From Pygmaiobacter massiliensis (GTDB lineage Bacteria > Bacillota > Clostridia > Oscillospirales > Ruminococcaceae): a stretch of DNA of 64,000 bases. Positions 17,775-25,687 of this stretch are shown here, piece after piece. The position numbers and the translations under genes are program-made. The DNA lies in contig NZ_OAML01000003.1 of NCBI RefSeq assembly GCF_900199435.1, positions 761,166-825,165 on the forward strand, given 5' to 3'. How positions within the stretch are numbered: position 1 is the first letter of the stretch; each line of letters opens with the position of its first letter. The notes beneath the pieces are model-generated. The model was not told where the DNA came from, did not search any database, and worked only from the letters and a program-made list of their open reading frames with translations.

Positions 17775-18828
17775 AGTGAATCACCTCCACAGCCTGCTGA
17801 ATCTTTTCGCGCACCGGGCGGCTTTCGTCCGATGCAAAATAGCTATAAGTTGTTTCCGGCACCAATCCGCGCAGTACTTCCAAATTGCCATCGTGAATGG
17901 CTTGCCGCACCTGAGAAGCACTGATGGCTTTGCCGTCTTGCGCTTTGCGCGGTGTCACCCGCAAAGCGATTTCGGCAGCGCTCAGCCGCTCGGCCATCAC
18001 CTCATTATAGATGTTGGTTACCTCGCTGAAAGGCTCTTCGCCCACATAACGCACTGTCACGCCAAGCTTTTGTGCAATTTTGGTAAATAGCTCAGTGTCC
18101 AGCGCAGCCTGCGAGCGAATCACTGTTTCGGAGTCTTTTAAAAAGTAAGAAGGGAAGGTAGCGGACGAAATGAGGTAGCTGTCCGTATAGTGATACACAA
18201 TGTTGCCCAAATGCGCAGACCCAGCGCGCACAAGCTGCTCTCGCACTGCAAACGGCACAAGAGAAGCATCTTCCGACACCATAAAGAGGTGCAGGATATC
18301 GCAGTCAGCGGCGGCGGTTTCCAGCAGGTATTGATGCCCCAGCGTGAAAGGGTTTGCGTTCATCACCACCGCACCTATGCGGCTACCTTTTAGCCCAGAG
18401 GCTTCGGTTTCTGCCTGCAAGCGGGCAAGATAACGGGCGAAGCCGTTTTTGCGATTTTCTAAAAACACAACCTTGTCACCGCCGCGCGCCACTTCATAAA
18501 AACCGAGGTCGGTAAAAAAGTGGGCGGTACTGGTTTTGGTGTATAGAAAAAGGTCAGAATAGCCGCGCCGAAACTGCCAGTCTACCAAATAGCTCACGAT
18601 TTGCCCCATTAGGCCTTCTCCGCGGTGCCCACTGTCTACTGCAAGGCAGCGCAGTGTATTGGCAAAAGCAGAGCCGGTGGCAACCAACTGATAGTCTTCA
18701 TCGTACAAGCCGACAGAAAATTCAAGGTTGCCATCTTTTGAGATGCCCTCTGCTTTGAGCAAGGTTTCCATCTCGCGCACTGCGCGGCGGTCACCGGGGC
18801 GTATTTCGCTAAAATGATAGTCCGACAT
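17770..18828 (-). CDS. citC: [citrate (pro-3S)-lyase] ligase
   Basis: Acetylates and so activates citrate lyase using ATP and acetate. The 352 residues comprise an N-terminal GNAT-like domain (CLAVDSGHRGEGLMGQIVSYL, about residues 63-83) and a nucleotidyltransferase domain. The latter has the nucleotide-binding motif VVMNANPFTLGHQYL (about 154-168) and the ISASQVRQAI segment near the end. It lies downstream of the AbrB-family permease gene and overlaps the probable citX start. All citrate lyase maturation genes (C, X, G) are thus together at the 3' end of the operon. Confidence 0.94.
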   Translation of the reverse strand: MSDYHFSEIRPGDRRAVREMETLLKAEGISKDGNLEFSVGLYDEDYQLVATGSAFANTLRCLAVDSGHRGEGLMGQIVSYLVDWQFRRGYSDLFLYTKTSTAHFFTDLGFYEVARGGDKVVFLENRKNGFARYLARLQAETEASGLKGSRIGAVVMNANPFTLGHQYLLETAAADCDILHLFMVSEDASLVPFAVREQLVRAGSAHLGNIVYHYTDSYLISSATFPSYFLKDSETVIRSQAALDTELFTKIAQKLGVTVRYVGEEPFSEVTNIYNEVMAERLSAAEIALRVTPRKAQDGKAISASQVRQAIHDGNLEVLRGLVPETTYSYFASDESRPVREKIQQAVEVIHY

Positions 18829-18858
18829 GGCGGGCCATTCTCCTTTCTCAGTTACGGG

Positions 18859-19905
18859 TCAATGCAAAAGCAGCAGCACCAGATGAACCACCTGCGGAAA
18901 GATAATCACTACCGCAAGCAAGCGAAGGGTCTGCATCACAACAAGGTTGGGGCTTGTTACACCGAGATCTGCCGAAATCAGGGCCATGTCTGACGCACCG
19001 GCGGGGGTTGCGGCCAGCATACCCTCGCGGCGGGTAAAGTGACAGCCGCGGTGAAGCAGTAGCCCGGTTAAAAAACAGTTTACTGCGTAGCCCGCTAAAA
19101 TAAGCAGGGCAGGTACCAGAACCTGACGCATTTCTATCAAATCTGGCGCGCTGATACTGCTCCCTATGTAGGCGCCCGAAAGAACCTGCGCCATTCGTTT
19201 TGCCCACATGGGCAAAACAGCGCGGTCGGTGGTCAGCTTAAACAGTACCGAAGCGATAACGGCAAAGGCCAGCGTACCGGCAGGAATACCGAGCGCACGG
19301 CCCAGCAGACCGCCTGCCGTGGCCACAAGCAGGGTAAGAAAAAAGCTTTGCCGTGGTTTGCTGCTTTCGGCAAGAGCACTGTCAGCAACAGGGGCATCCG
19401 CAGGCTGCGGTTGAGGTTCGCCACGGGTCATAGCGCGGATTACGGAGGGAAAAATAGCAATCCCCGCCACCATGCGCAAAAATTGCACCGCAGTTACCTT
19501 GGCGGCATCTGCCCCCATTTCGGCTGCAATAATAGGGATATCGCTCATACCGCCCGGCACAGCACACATAAAGGCGGTTACCGCGTCTAGCGGGCTAAAC
19601 CGGTAGACGAGATAGCCCATTAAAAGGTTGAGTGCAAGCATCATAGAAAGTAAAGTCAGGATAGGGCGCAGAAGGCTGCGAAACCCGGCAAGGTCGCTTT
19701 TGCTAATGCCACAGCCGATGAATGCACCGGCGGTTACCTGTGCGGCAATTTTGGTCCAGCCCGGCATATAGGCAACACCGGTAAAGATACTTAGCACTGC
19801 ACTGCCAAGCACCGCACCGACCATAAAGCCGCCGGGTATTTTCACACGGTAGGCTGCATAGCCTACCGAAATTGCGATAAAAAGCGTTATTATAAACCTG
19901 AACAT
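18859..19905 (-). CDS. AbrB-family (PF05145-type) membrane transporter
   Basis: 348-residue integral membrane protein made of two similar halves of about five spans each. Each half carries a GxxxGxxIGxxIS/D-like segment (AGAFIGCGISKSDL and SGAYIGSSISAPDL), and AVPGGMSDI and ATPAGASDM are repeated. This internal duplication is characteristic of the 'AbrB duplication' permeases, unrelated in function to the AbrB DNA-binding domain. The role is unknown. Being inside the citrate operon, it may export acetate/oxaloacetate-derived acids or import a co-substrate; this is inference. The start at 19905 follows AGGAG. Confidence 0.85.
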   Translation of the reverse strand: MFRFIITLFIAISVGYAAYRVKIPGGFMVGAVLGSAVLSIFTGVAYMPGWTKIAAQVTAGAFIGCGISKSDLAGFRSLLRPILTLLSMMLALNLLMGYLVYRFSPLDAVTAFMCAVPGGMSDIPIIAAEMGADAAKVTAVQFLRMVAGIAIFPSVIRAMTRGEPQPQPADAPVADSALAESSKPRQSFFLTLLVATAGGLLGRALGIPAGTLAFAVIASVLFKLTTDRAVLPMWAKRMAQVLSGAYIGSSISAPDLIEMRQVLVPALLILAGYAVNCFLTGLLLHRGCHFTRREGMLAATPAGASDMALISADLGVTSPNLVVMQTLRLLAVVIIFPQVVHLVLLLLH

Positions 19906-19963
19906 AGCGCTCGCTCCTGACATATAGGATGATAAAACCAGCAATATTAAGTATAAAGAGGTT

Positions 19964-20001
19964 GGGGCCCAACCGCAAGTGGCACTTTGCGGTTGGGCCC
20001 C
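19964..20001 (-). repeat. long GC-rich hairpin between citF and the permease gene
   Basis: GGGGCCCAACCGCAAGT (19964-19980) pairs with ACTTTGCGGTTGGGCCCC (19984-20001) with one bulge and a 3-nt loop, giving a stem of about 17 bp. On the minus strand it is followed by CTCTTTATAC, a poor U-tract. It probably protects the 3' end of citDEF mRNA or causes partial termination before the permease and maturation genes. Confidence 0.7.
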
Positions 20002-20028
20002 GAGAACAAAAGGTGAGTAGTAGATGGG

Positions 20029-21585
20029 TTAAAACTGGTAGGGCTTTACCTGATATACCACATCCATGACCGTGCCGTCGCGGGCCTCAATGATGCCCAC
20101 CGCATGGTCTTCGAACCGGACAGGGTCAGGTGCACCGGTGATGGCATACGCTTTGTCGCGTAGTTCTTCAATGGTGCAGAAGGGCAAGTTGACGTCCTTC
20201 ATGGCTTCCAGCAGGTCTTTACGTGCCGGGTTGATTGCAATGCCGTAATCGGTGATCACTACGTCTACCGTTTCGCCGGGGGTGGTGACTGCCGTAACCT
20301 CACTGCAGATTGCAGGTATGCGGCCCTGCAACAGCGGTACGATTACGATAGTGCATTTTGCACCGGCGGCGGTGTCGGGGTGGCCACCCTGTGCGCCAGT
20401 AATGACGCCGTCAGAGCCGACCACGACGTTGCAATTGAAGTGGACATCGACCTCAAGGGCAGCCAGAATGACAAAATCCAGCTGATTGACATAGGCGCCC
20501 TTGTTGAACGGGTTCGCATACTCGGATGCCGAGATCTCAAAATGGCGCGGGTTGGTTTTGATGGAATCGATAGCCGCGACATCAAAGTCCTGGGTGTCGA
20601 CGAGTGTTTCGATGAGCCCGTCTTCGAGAAGCTGGCACATGGGGCCGGCAATGCCGCCCACACCAAACTTCATCTTTATGCCTCGCTCTTTCATGATTTT
20701 GCCGAGCGAAAGGGTAGATGCGATGGAAGCACCGCCCACCCCTGTCTGGTAACTGAAGCCGTCTTTAAACCACGGAGTGTTAATGACGAACTGGGTGCAG
20801 TAATCGGCCATCAGCAGCTTGCGCATATCGGTGGTGGGCTTTGCTGCACCGGTAGCAATTTTGGCAGGGTTGCCAATTGCGTCTACCACAACAACATAGT
20901 CTACATCCACCTGCGAGATGCTGGCCGGAAGGTTAGGAGAAGGCACGAGGCAATCGGTGACTGCTACGACCTTGTCTGCATACTGCGCATCGGACATTGC
21001 ATAAGAGAGCACGCCGCAGTCGCTTTTGCCGCCGACAGCGCGCAGGTTGCCGTACTCATCAGAGGTAGGGGCACCGATAAATGCAATATCAATGTGCACT
21101 TCGCCACTTTCAATGGCGCGTACACGGCCGCCATGCGAGCGCATGATAGCCAGGTTTTTTAGCTTACCGGCAGAGATGGCTTCGCCGATCTTGCCGCGCA
21201 CGCCGGAAGACTGGATGCCGGTGACGACACCCTCTTCAATCATAGGAACAATAGGGTCATTGGCTTTGCCCATAGAGCTAGCACAGATGGTAATATCTTT
21301 AATGCCCATCTGGCGGACTTCCTCCATGACCATATTTAAAACATAGTCGCCATCACGGAAGTGATGGTGGAAGGACAGCGTCATACCGTCTTTGATGCCG
21401 CAGGCCACCAGTGCATCGTGAATCGAAGCGATCAGCTTGCTGCGGGTGGGGTCCATGCAGGCGCGGACGGTGGGGGCTGCCTTTTTGTATTCACGGCCCT
21501 CCTGAGCGAAGGTGCCGCGGAAGATATCTTTACCGGTTGCAGCGAGTACTGCCTCCGGAATTTCTCTGCCTACTGCGTTTTTCAT
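20029..21585 (-). CDS. citF: citrate lyase alpha subunit (citrate CoA-transferase)
   Basis: Exchanges the acetyl group on the acyl carrier subunit for citrate. At 518 residues it has the normal CitF length. Family blocks include LSFHHHFRDGDYVLN, ICASSMGKANDPIVPMIEEG and GVGGASIASTLSLG. The ATG at 21585 is chosen: it begins one base after the citE stop and has a GGGGG SD in the citE 3' end. A longer opening to 21651 lies entirely inside citE. It is the third lyase subunit gene in the order D, E, F. Confidence 0.96.
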   Translation of the reverse strand: MKNAVGREIPEAVLAATGKDIFRGTFAQEGREYKKAAPTVRACMDPTRSKLIASIHDALVACGIKDGMTLSFHHHFRDGDYVLNMVMEEVRQMGIKDITICASSMGKANDPIVPMIEEGVVTGIQSSGVRGKIGEAISAGKLKNLAIMRSHGGRVRAIESGEVHIDIAFIGAPTSDEYGNLRAVGGKSDCGVLSYAMSDAQYADKVVAVTDCLVPSPNLPASISQVDVDYVVVVDAIGNPAKIATGAAKPTTDMRKLLMADYCTQFVINTPWFKDGFSYQTGVGGASIASTLSLGKIMKERGIKMKFGVGGIAGPMCQLLEDGLIETLVDTQDFDVAAIDSIKTNPRHFEISASEYANPFNKGAYVNQLDFVILAALEVDVHFNCNVVVGSDGVITGAQGGHPDTAAGAKCTIVIVPLLQGRIPAICSEVTAVTTPGETVDVVITDYGIAINPARKDLLEAMKDVNLPFCTIEELRDKAYAITGAPDPVRFEDHAVGIIEARDGTVMDVVYQVKPYQF

Positions 21586-21586
21586 C

Positions 21587-22489
21587 TTACAAATCCCCCT
21601 CATATACGCCGGACGCTTTTGCGAGTTCAATCGTCCGTTTTGCGCCGTCATAGAAGGCGATGTCGATCATCTTGCCGTCAACAGTGAATACACCGATGCC
21701 CTGTGCCTTCTTTTCGTCAATCTCACGCACTACCTTTTCCGCAAAGATAATCTCTTTGGGGGTCGGGGTAAAGATGCGATGCACCACCGCAATTTGGCGG
21801 GGGTTGACGAGAGATTTGCCGTCGAAGCCCATCAGTTTAATCATTTCGACCTCTTTTTCAAAGGCTTCCATGTCATCCAGGTTGGTAAAGACGGTATCGA
21901 AACACTGCACACCGGCAGCGCGGGCAGCCATAATCATGTGCTGCCGTGCGCCAGCCAGCTCTATGCCGGTGCCGGTGATGTGTGTTTGCAGGTCCTTGGT
22001 ATAGTCGCCGCCGCTCAGCGCAATGCCAAACAGACGGTCAGAGGATTCGCAGATTTCAAGCGCATTAAGTACGCCACGGCAAGACTCAAGCGCAGCCATC
22101 AGCAAGGTGCTGCCTTCGGGACGACCGAACTCCCGCTCGGCAGCGAGTACGTGTTCTTCGACGATCTGGACATCCTTGGCACTTTCGGTTTTTGCAATGC
22201 GAATCGCATCGCAGCCACCTGCCACGCAAACACGGATATCTTCTTTCCAGTGGGGGGTATCCAGGCCGTTGATCCGAACAACGCGCTCTATGCCATGGTA
22301 GTCAATCTCTTTTAATGCATGATAGAGCGAGAAGCGAGCGGAATCCTTCTGATTCTCCGCAACAGCATCTTCGAGGTCGAGCATAATCGAGTCAACACCG
22401 TAAACATACGGGTCTTTAATGAGGCTGGGCTTCTGCGCATTCAAAAACATCATGCTGCGTCTCAGCCTTTTTTTGTTCGGGTGAATCAT
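21587..22489 (-). CDS. citE: citrate lyase beta subunit (citryl-CoA lyase)
   Basis: Cleaves citryl-ACP into acetyl-ACP and oxaloacetate. The 300-residue HpcH/HpaI-type TIM barrel has DSIMLDLEDAVAENQKDSAR (about residues 32-51, acidic metal ligands) and VVRINGLDTPHWKEDI. Later come AALESCRGVLNALEI and GFDGKSLVNPRQI. It overlaps citD by 4 nt (ATGA) and touches citF, so D, E and F are translationally coupled in stoichiometric amounts. Confidence 0.97.
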   Translation of the reverse strand: MIHPNKKRLRRSMMFLNAQKPSLIKDPYVYGVDSIMLDLEDAVAENQKDSARFSLYHALKEIDYHGIERVVRINGLDTPHWKEDIRVCVAGGCDAIRIAKTESAKDVQIVEEHVLAAEREFGRPEGSTLLMAALESCRGVLNALEICESSDRLFGIALSGGDYTKDLQTHITGTGIELAGARQHMIMAARAAGVQCFDTVFTNLDDMEAFEKEVEMIKLMGFDGKSLVNPRQIAVVHRIFTPTPKEIIFAEKVVREIDEKKAQGIGVFTVDGKMIDIAFYDGAKRTIELAKASGVYEGDL

Positions 22490-22785
22490 CGGATGTCACC
22501 TCCCCAGGGGAAATTTTCTGTGATGCCATTGGCGCGGTAGACCGCGCACTCTACCCGTGCTTTCAGGGTGCAGTCGAGTGCGCCTTTATCCACCACGGTG
22601 ACCTTCGCAGCAGTGACACCAAGCCGATCAAGGGTCTCCAGCACCGCTGTGCGGATTTGTCGGCCAAACTGGTTGATAACACTGCTTTCGATAGACAATT
22701 CGATGTCTTGGTTGCCGGGCTCAACCGTCACCTGAGCGTCGCTAGACTCCAAGGTGCCGGCCATAGCCGCTTTTAAGATTTCCAT
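22486..22785 (-). CDS. citD: citrate lyase acyl carrier protein (gamma subunit)
   Basis: 99-residue carrier that bears the 2'-(5''-phosphoribosyl)-3'-dephospho-CoA arm made by CitG and CitX. The attachment serine lies in AGTLESSDA (residues 10-18; typically Ser14). The rest follows the family (DIELSIESSVINQFG, ARVECAVYRANG). It is the first lyase gene, about 50 bp behind the citrate transporter gene and in the same operon. Confidence 0.95.
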   Translation of the reverse strand: MEILKAAMAGTLESSDAQVTVEPGNQDIELSIESSVINQFGRQIRTAVLETLDRLGVTAAKVTVVDKGALDCTLKARVECAVYRANGITENFPWGGDIR

Positions 22786-22837
22786 AGATCAAAGTTCTCC
22801 TTCCAATGGTTTGCGCCGCTTTCTCCTATAATAGTAA

Positions 22838-24148
22838 TTACAGGATAGGCAAGTACCCAAGAGCAAGACCCACTGCCATGAAGATGACGAAGATACCTAC
22901 GCACCACTTGGCGATATAAGCCTGATACTCAGCGAGGGTAATCTCGGTGCGATCCATCAGCAGATAGATGAAGGGAACCAGCGGGCTGAGGAAGTGGAAC
23001 GCCTGGCCCATGAGGGATGCAAAGCCGACCTGAAGAGCGGTAAAGCCGTAGGTTTCAGCAGTTGCAGCCAGCGGGGGCAGCACGCCATAGTAGAATGCGT
23101 CGTTGTTGAGCAGGTAAGTGCCGGGGGCGCTGATAATTGCGATAATAACCGCGAAGAAACGAGAGAGGGATTCCGGAATGATGGAAACGAGGAACTGTGC
23201 GATAGCGCTGGACATGCCTGCGTCTTCGGGTCCGTTAAGAACACCCATAAGAACGCCTGCGCCCAAAACCATCATAACAACGTTAATCATATCCGGAGCA
23301 AGGTGGCTGATGACGTTGCGCTGTACTTTCTGGTTGGGGTAGTTGACGCACAGAGCAATGCCGGTGCCAACGCCGAAGAGAATAGCAGAAGAAGCAAGGC
23401 CCATAACCAGAGAGACGATGATGCCAACAGTGAGCAGCAGGTTGAAGATGATCAGCTTCGGACGTTTCCAAGCCTGCTCTTCTTCAGAAATCTCGACGAG
23501 ATTTGCCTGAATAGCACCGGCTTCAGCGCTGCTGACGCCAAGGCGTTTGCGCTCTTTAAGGCCAAGGTAGTAAGCAACAGCAAGCACATAAACAACAGAA
23601 AGTGCCATGCCGGGAACCAGCGGAGCAAGGATAACGCCTGCATCGAGGTTAAGTACAGACATAACGCGAGCAGTCGGGCCGCCCCAAGGGATAAGGTTCA
23701 TAATGCAGTTCTGCAGAATGATAAGGGTTGCAAGATAGATCTTTTTGATCTTCAGTTTGTCGTAGATGGGCAGCAGAGCGGTGCAGCAGATCATAACAGT
23801 AGTGGTGCCGTCACCGTCCAGAGAAACGAAGCCAGCGAGCACTGCAGTGCCAACAAGCACCTTCAGGGGGTCGCCTTTGCACCAGGACACAACCTTGTTT
23901 ACCATCGGGTCGAACATACCAGAGATAAGCATGACACCGAAGTAAAGAATCGCGAAAGTCATCATCGCGAAGGTCGATGCTACGCTTTTGATACCATCCA
24001 TTGCGTAGCCGAAGGTGTCCCAGCCATATCCCGCGATCAGGCCAAAGACAATGGGGACGAGGATAAGCGAGGTGAAGGGGCTAAGCTTTTTCGTCATGAT
24101 CAATGCCATGAACACGACGATCATTGCAAAACCGAGAAAAGTCAGCAT
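22838..24148 (-). CDS. citrate transporter, CitMHS family
   Basis: 436-residue secondary transporter with about 11-12 membrane spans, importing metal- or proton-linked citrate. The family segments LVGTAVLAGFVSLDGDGTTTV and MNLIPWGGPTARV are visible. The start at 24148 is chosen because GGAGG lies eight bases upstream; nine extra in-frame codons to 24175 have no SD. It is the promoter-proximal gene of the cit operon, so uptake is expressed with the lyase. The symbol citM or citH cannot be assigned without knowing the metal preference. Confidence 0.92.
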   Translation of the reverse strand: MLTFLGFAMIVVFMALIMTKKLSPFTSLILVPIVFGLIAGYGWDTFGYAMDGIKSVASTFAMMTFAILYFGVMLISGMFDPMVNKVVSWCKGDPLKVLVGTAVLAGFVSLDGDGTTTVMICCTALLPIYDKLKIKKIYLATLIILQNCIMNLIPWGGPTARVMSVLNLDAGVILAPLVPGMALSVVYVLAVAYYLGLKERKRLGVSSAEAGAIQANLVEISEEEQAWKRPKLIIFNLLLTVGIIVSLVMGLASSAILFGVGTGIALCVNYPNQKVQRNVISHLAPDMINVVMMVLGAGVLMGVLNGPEDAGMSSAIAQFLVSIIPESLSRFFAVIIAIISAPGTYLLNNDAFYYGVLPPLAATAETYGFTALQVGFASLMGQAFHFLSPLVPFIYLLMDRTEITLAEYQAYIAKWCVGIFVIFMAVGLALGYLPIL

Positions 24149-24225
24149 GATGTTTTCCTCCCATAACAAAAACAATTCTTCTTATTCTTCTTGCAGCCTG
24201 TAACACGGCTGCCCTGTATTTTCTC

Positions 24226-24255
24226 TTTGCTGCGATGCTAGCAACTCGCAGCAAA
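24226..24255 (-). repeat. leader hairpin of the cit operon
   Basis: A 10-bp inverted repeat TTTGCTGCGA (24226-24235) and TCGCAGCAAA (24246-24255) encloses the palindrome TGCTAGCA. It lies about 80 nt upstream of the transporter start, probably in the 5' untranslated region. There is no U-tract. Confidence 0.5.
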
Positions 24256-24395
24256 AGATCAAATCATTTTAGTGCAGGCAACAAATGTAACTATTTTCCA
24301 GATGAAACAAAGTTCTGTGATATTGCACATTTTTTGCCTTGCGTTTTCCTCGTGTTCAGTGTAGTATAATGATTGATATAAAGCAAATAGAAAAA

Positions 24396-24411
24396 ATAGC
24401 ATACGTGCTAT
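24396..24411. promoter_or_regulatory. LysR-type operator candidate in the cit intergenic region
   Basis: The perfect dyad ATAGCA-TACG-TGCTAT is a T-N11-A type LysR box, 25 bp before the regulator start. It lies downstream of a TATAAT at 24365-24370 that probably serves the regulator, so binding here would repress the regulator. Activation of the divergent cit operon is expected to use additional sites. Confidence 0.55.
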
Positions 24412-24435
24412 AAAAAACATTTATAGGGGGCCGAT

Positions 24436-25398
24436 ATGAATCTTCAGCAAGCAAGTTACATATTGAAAGTCTATGAATGTGGAAGTATCTCAGCAGCGGC
24501 GAAAGAACTATACGTTTCTCAGCCGGCACTGAGCCACGCCATACAAGTAGTAGAAAAGGAAATCGGGGCGCGCATTTTTGACCGCACCACCGTGCCTATT
24601 TCGCTGACCTATGCAGGTGAGCGCTATCTGGAAGCAGCAAAGCAGTTAATGGAGCTGAACCATAACCTTTCGCTGCAGCTGGAAGAAATTAAAAAAGAAG
24701 AAAGCGGGCGGCTGGTCATCGGCGTTTCCACCCTGCGCGGCGCAGTGTTTCTACCCAGTATTTTGCCAGAGTTTCACCGCCAATATCCAAGCGTTGAAAT
24801 AAAGCTGGTAGAAACCGGCTCCACCCAAATGGAAGAGATGCTGTTAAATGGTAAGGTGGATCTTGCTTTTTTGATTTCAGTGCAGGAAAAAACCCATCAA
24901 ATAGAGTATTTAAGGCTTTGTAAGGAGCGTATGGTGCTGTATGCCGGCAAGAATACCGACCTTGCAAAGCGGATTCCACCCTTCTCGGAAATCAGCATAG
25001 ACGAAGCAAAAAACGAGACTTTTGTGCTGGCAAAAAAGGGCCACGGCGTGCGCAGTATGCAGGACCATATGTTTTTTGAGCTGGGGATGGAACCGAAGAT
25101 TTTCCTTGAAACCGAGAGCGTGGTTCTTGCAAAAAACCTTGCGCTCAGCTGTGATATGGTAGCGCTCTACCCGGAAACGCTGGTGACAAACCGGTTGCCT
25201 CGCTCCTCTATACAAGAAAGTTATTACTTTATTAAAGGGGAAGAATATACGCGCGAGTTCTACCTTGCATACAAAAAGGGTGCCTACATTACCAAGTACC
25301 TGGCAGCCTTTTGTGAGATAGCGCAGAACATTCCGTTCCATGCGCACCCGCTGGTGCAAGACTGGGCCGAGGACGGAATTGCAAAAAACTACCCCTGA
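24436..25398 (+). CDS. LysR-family regulator of the citrate operon
   Basis: 320-residue LysR regulator. The N-terminal winged HTH is at about residues 1-60 (SISAAAKELYVSQPALSHAIQVVEKEIG) and the periplasmic-binding-like effector domain starts near residue 90 (RLVIGVSTLRGAVFLPSIL). Its divergent position opposite citMHS-citDEF makes it the likely activator responding to citrate or a derivative; that is an inference from context. It has its own TATAAT and the palindrome at 24396-24411 close to its start. Confidence 0.9.
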   Translation: MNLQQASYILKVYECGSISAAAKELYVSQPALSHAIQVVEKEIGARIFDRTTVPISLTYAGERYLEAAKQLMELNHNLSLQLEEIKKEESGRLVIGVSTLRGAVFLPSILPEFHRQYPSVEIKLVETGSTQMEEMLLNGKVDLAFLISVQEKTHQIEYLRLCKERMVLYAGKNTDLAKRIPPFSEISIDEAKNETFVLAKKGHGVRSMQDHMFFELGMEPKIFLETESVVLAKNLALSCDMVALYPETLVTNRLPRSSIQESYYFIKGEEYTREFYLAYKKGAYITKYLAAFCEIAQNIPFHAHPLVQDWAEDGIAKNYP

Positions 25399-25537
25399 AG
25401 CTTAGCAGATTCTAAACGCGAAGGGGCCTGCCGCGGCAGCTTTTGAGGGTCATTTTTTTGAAAAAGACGGATAGGACTCTTGTAAGCTTTGCAGCTTCTT
25501 AGCGAGAGCAAACCTTGAAAAGCACCTAAAACAGAAT
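25399..25537 (+). other. intergenic, short palindromes only
   Basis: The stretch between the LysR stop and the terminator contains the 12-bp palindrome CTGCCGCGGCAG followed by CTTTTG. It could be a first, weak terminator. No reading frame with a ribosome-binding site is seen. Confidence 0.3.
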
Positions 25538-25577
25538 AAAAAAGGACGAGCAACGTAAGTTGCCCGTCCTTTTTTGT
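25538..25577. terminator. bidirectional terminator
   Basis: The stem AAAAAAGGACGAGCAAC with GTTGCCCGTCCTTTTTT (25538-25554 and 25559-25575, one internal mismatch) has a 4-nt loop. It serves the LysR gene and the convergent regulator gene. Confidence 0.87.
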
Positions 25578-25687
25578 TGTCTTTTGTCAAAGAAATGCGG
25601 CGGTAAAATCATCTTTTGCGCATCAAAACTGCATCAAGTCTTAACGCTTTTTCATAAAACAACTGCCCCATCAAGGGTGAAAACGCC

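Noticed and set aside
22994-24166. 390-codon open frame opposite the citrate transporter
   Set aside because: Highly charged Asn/His/Asp-rich translation typical of antisense of a membrane protein; no SD and no family resemblance.
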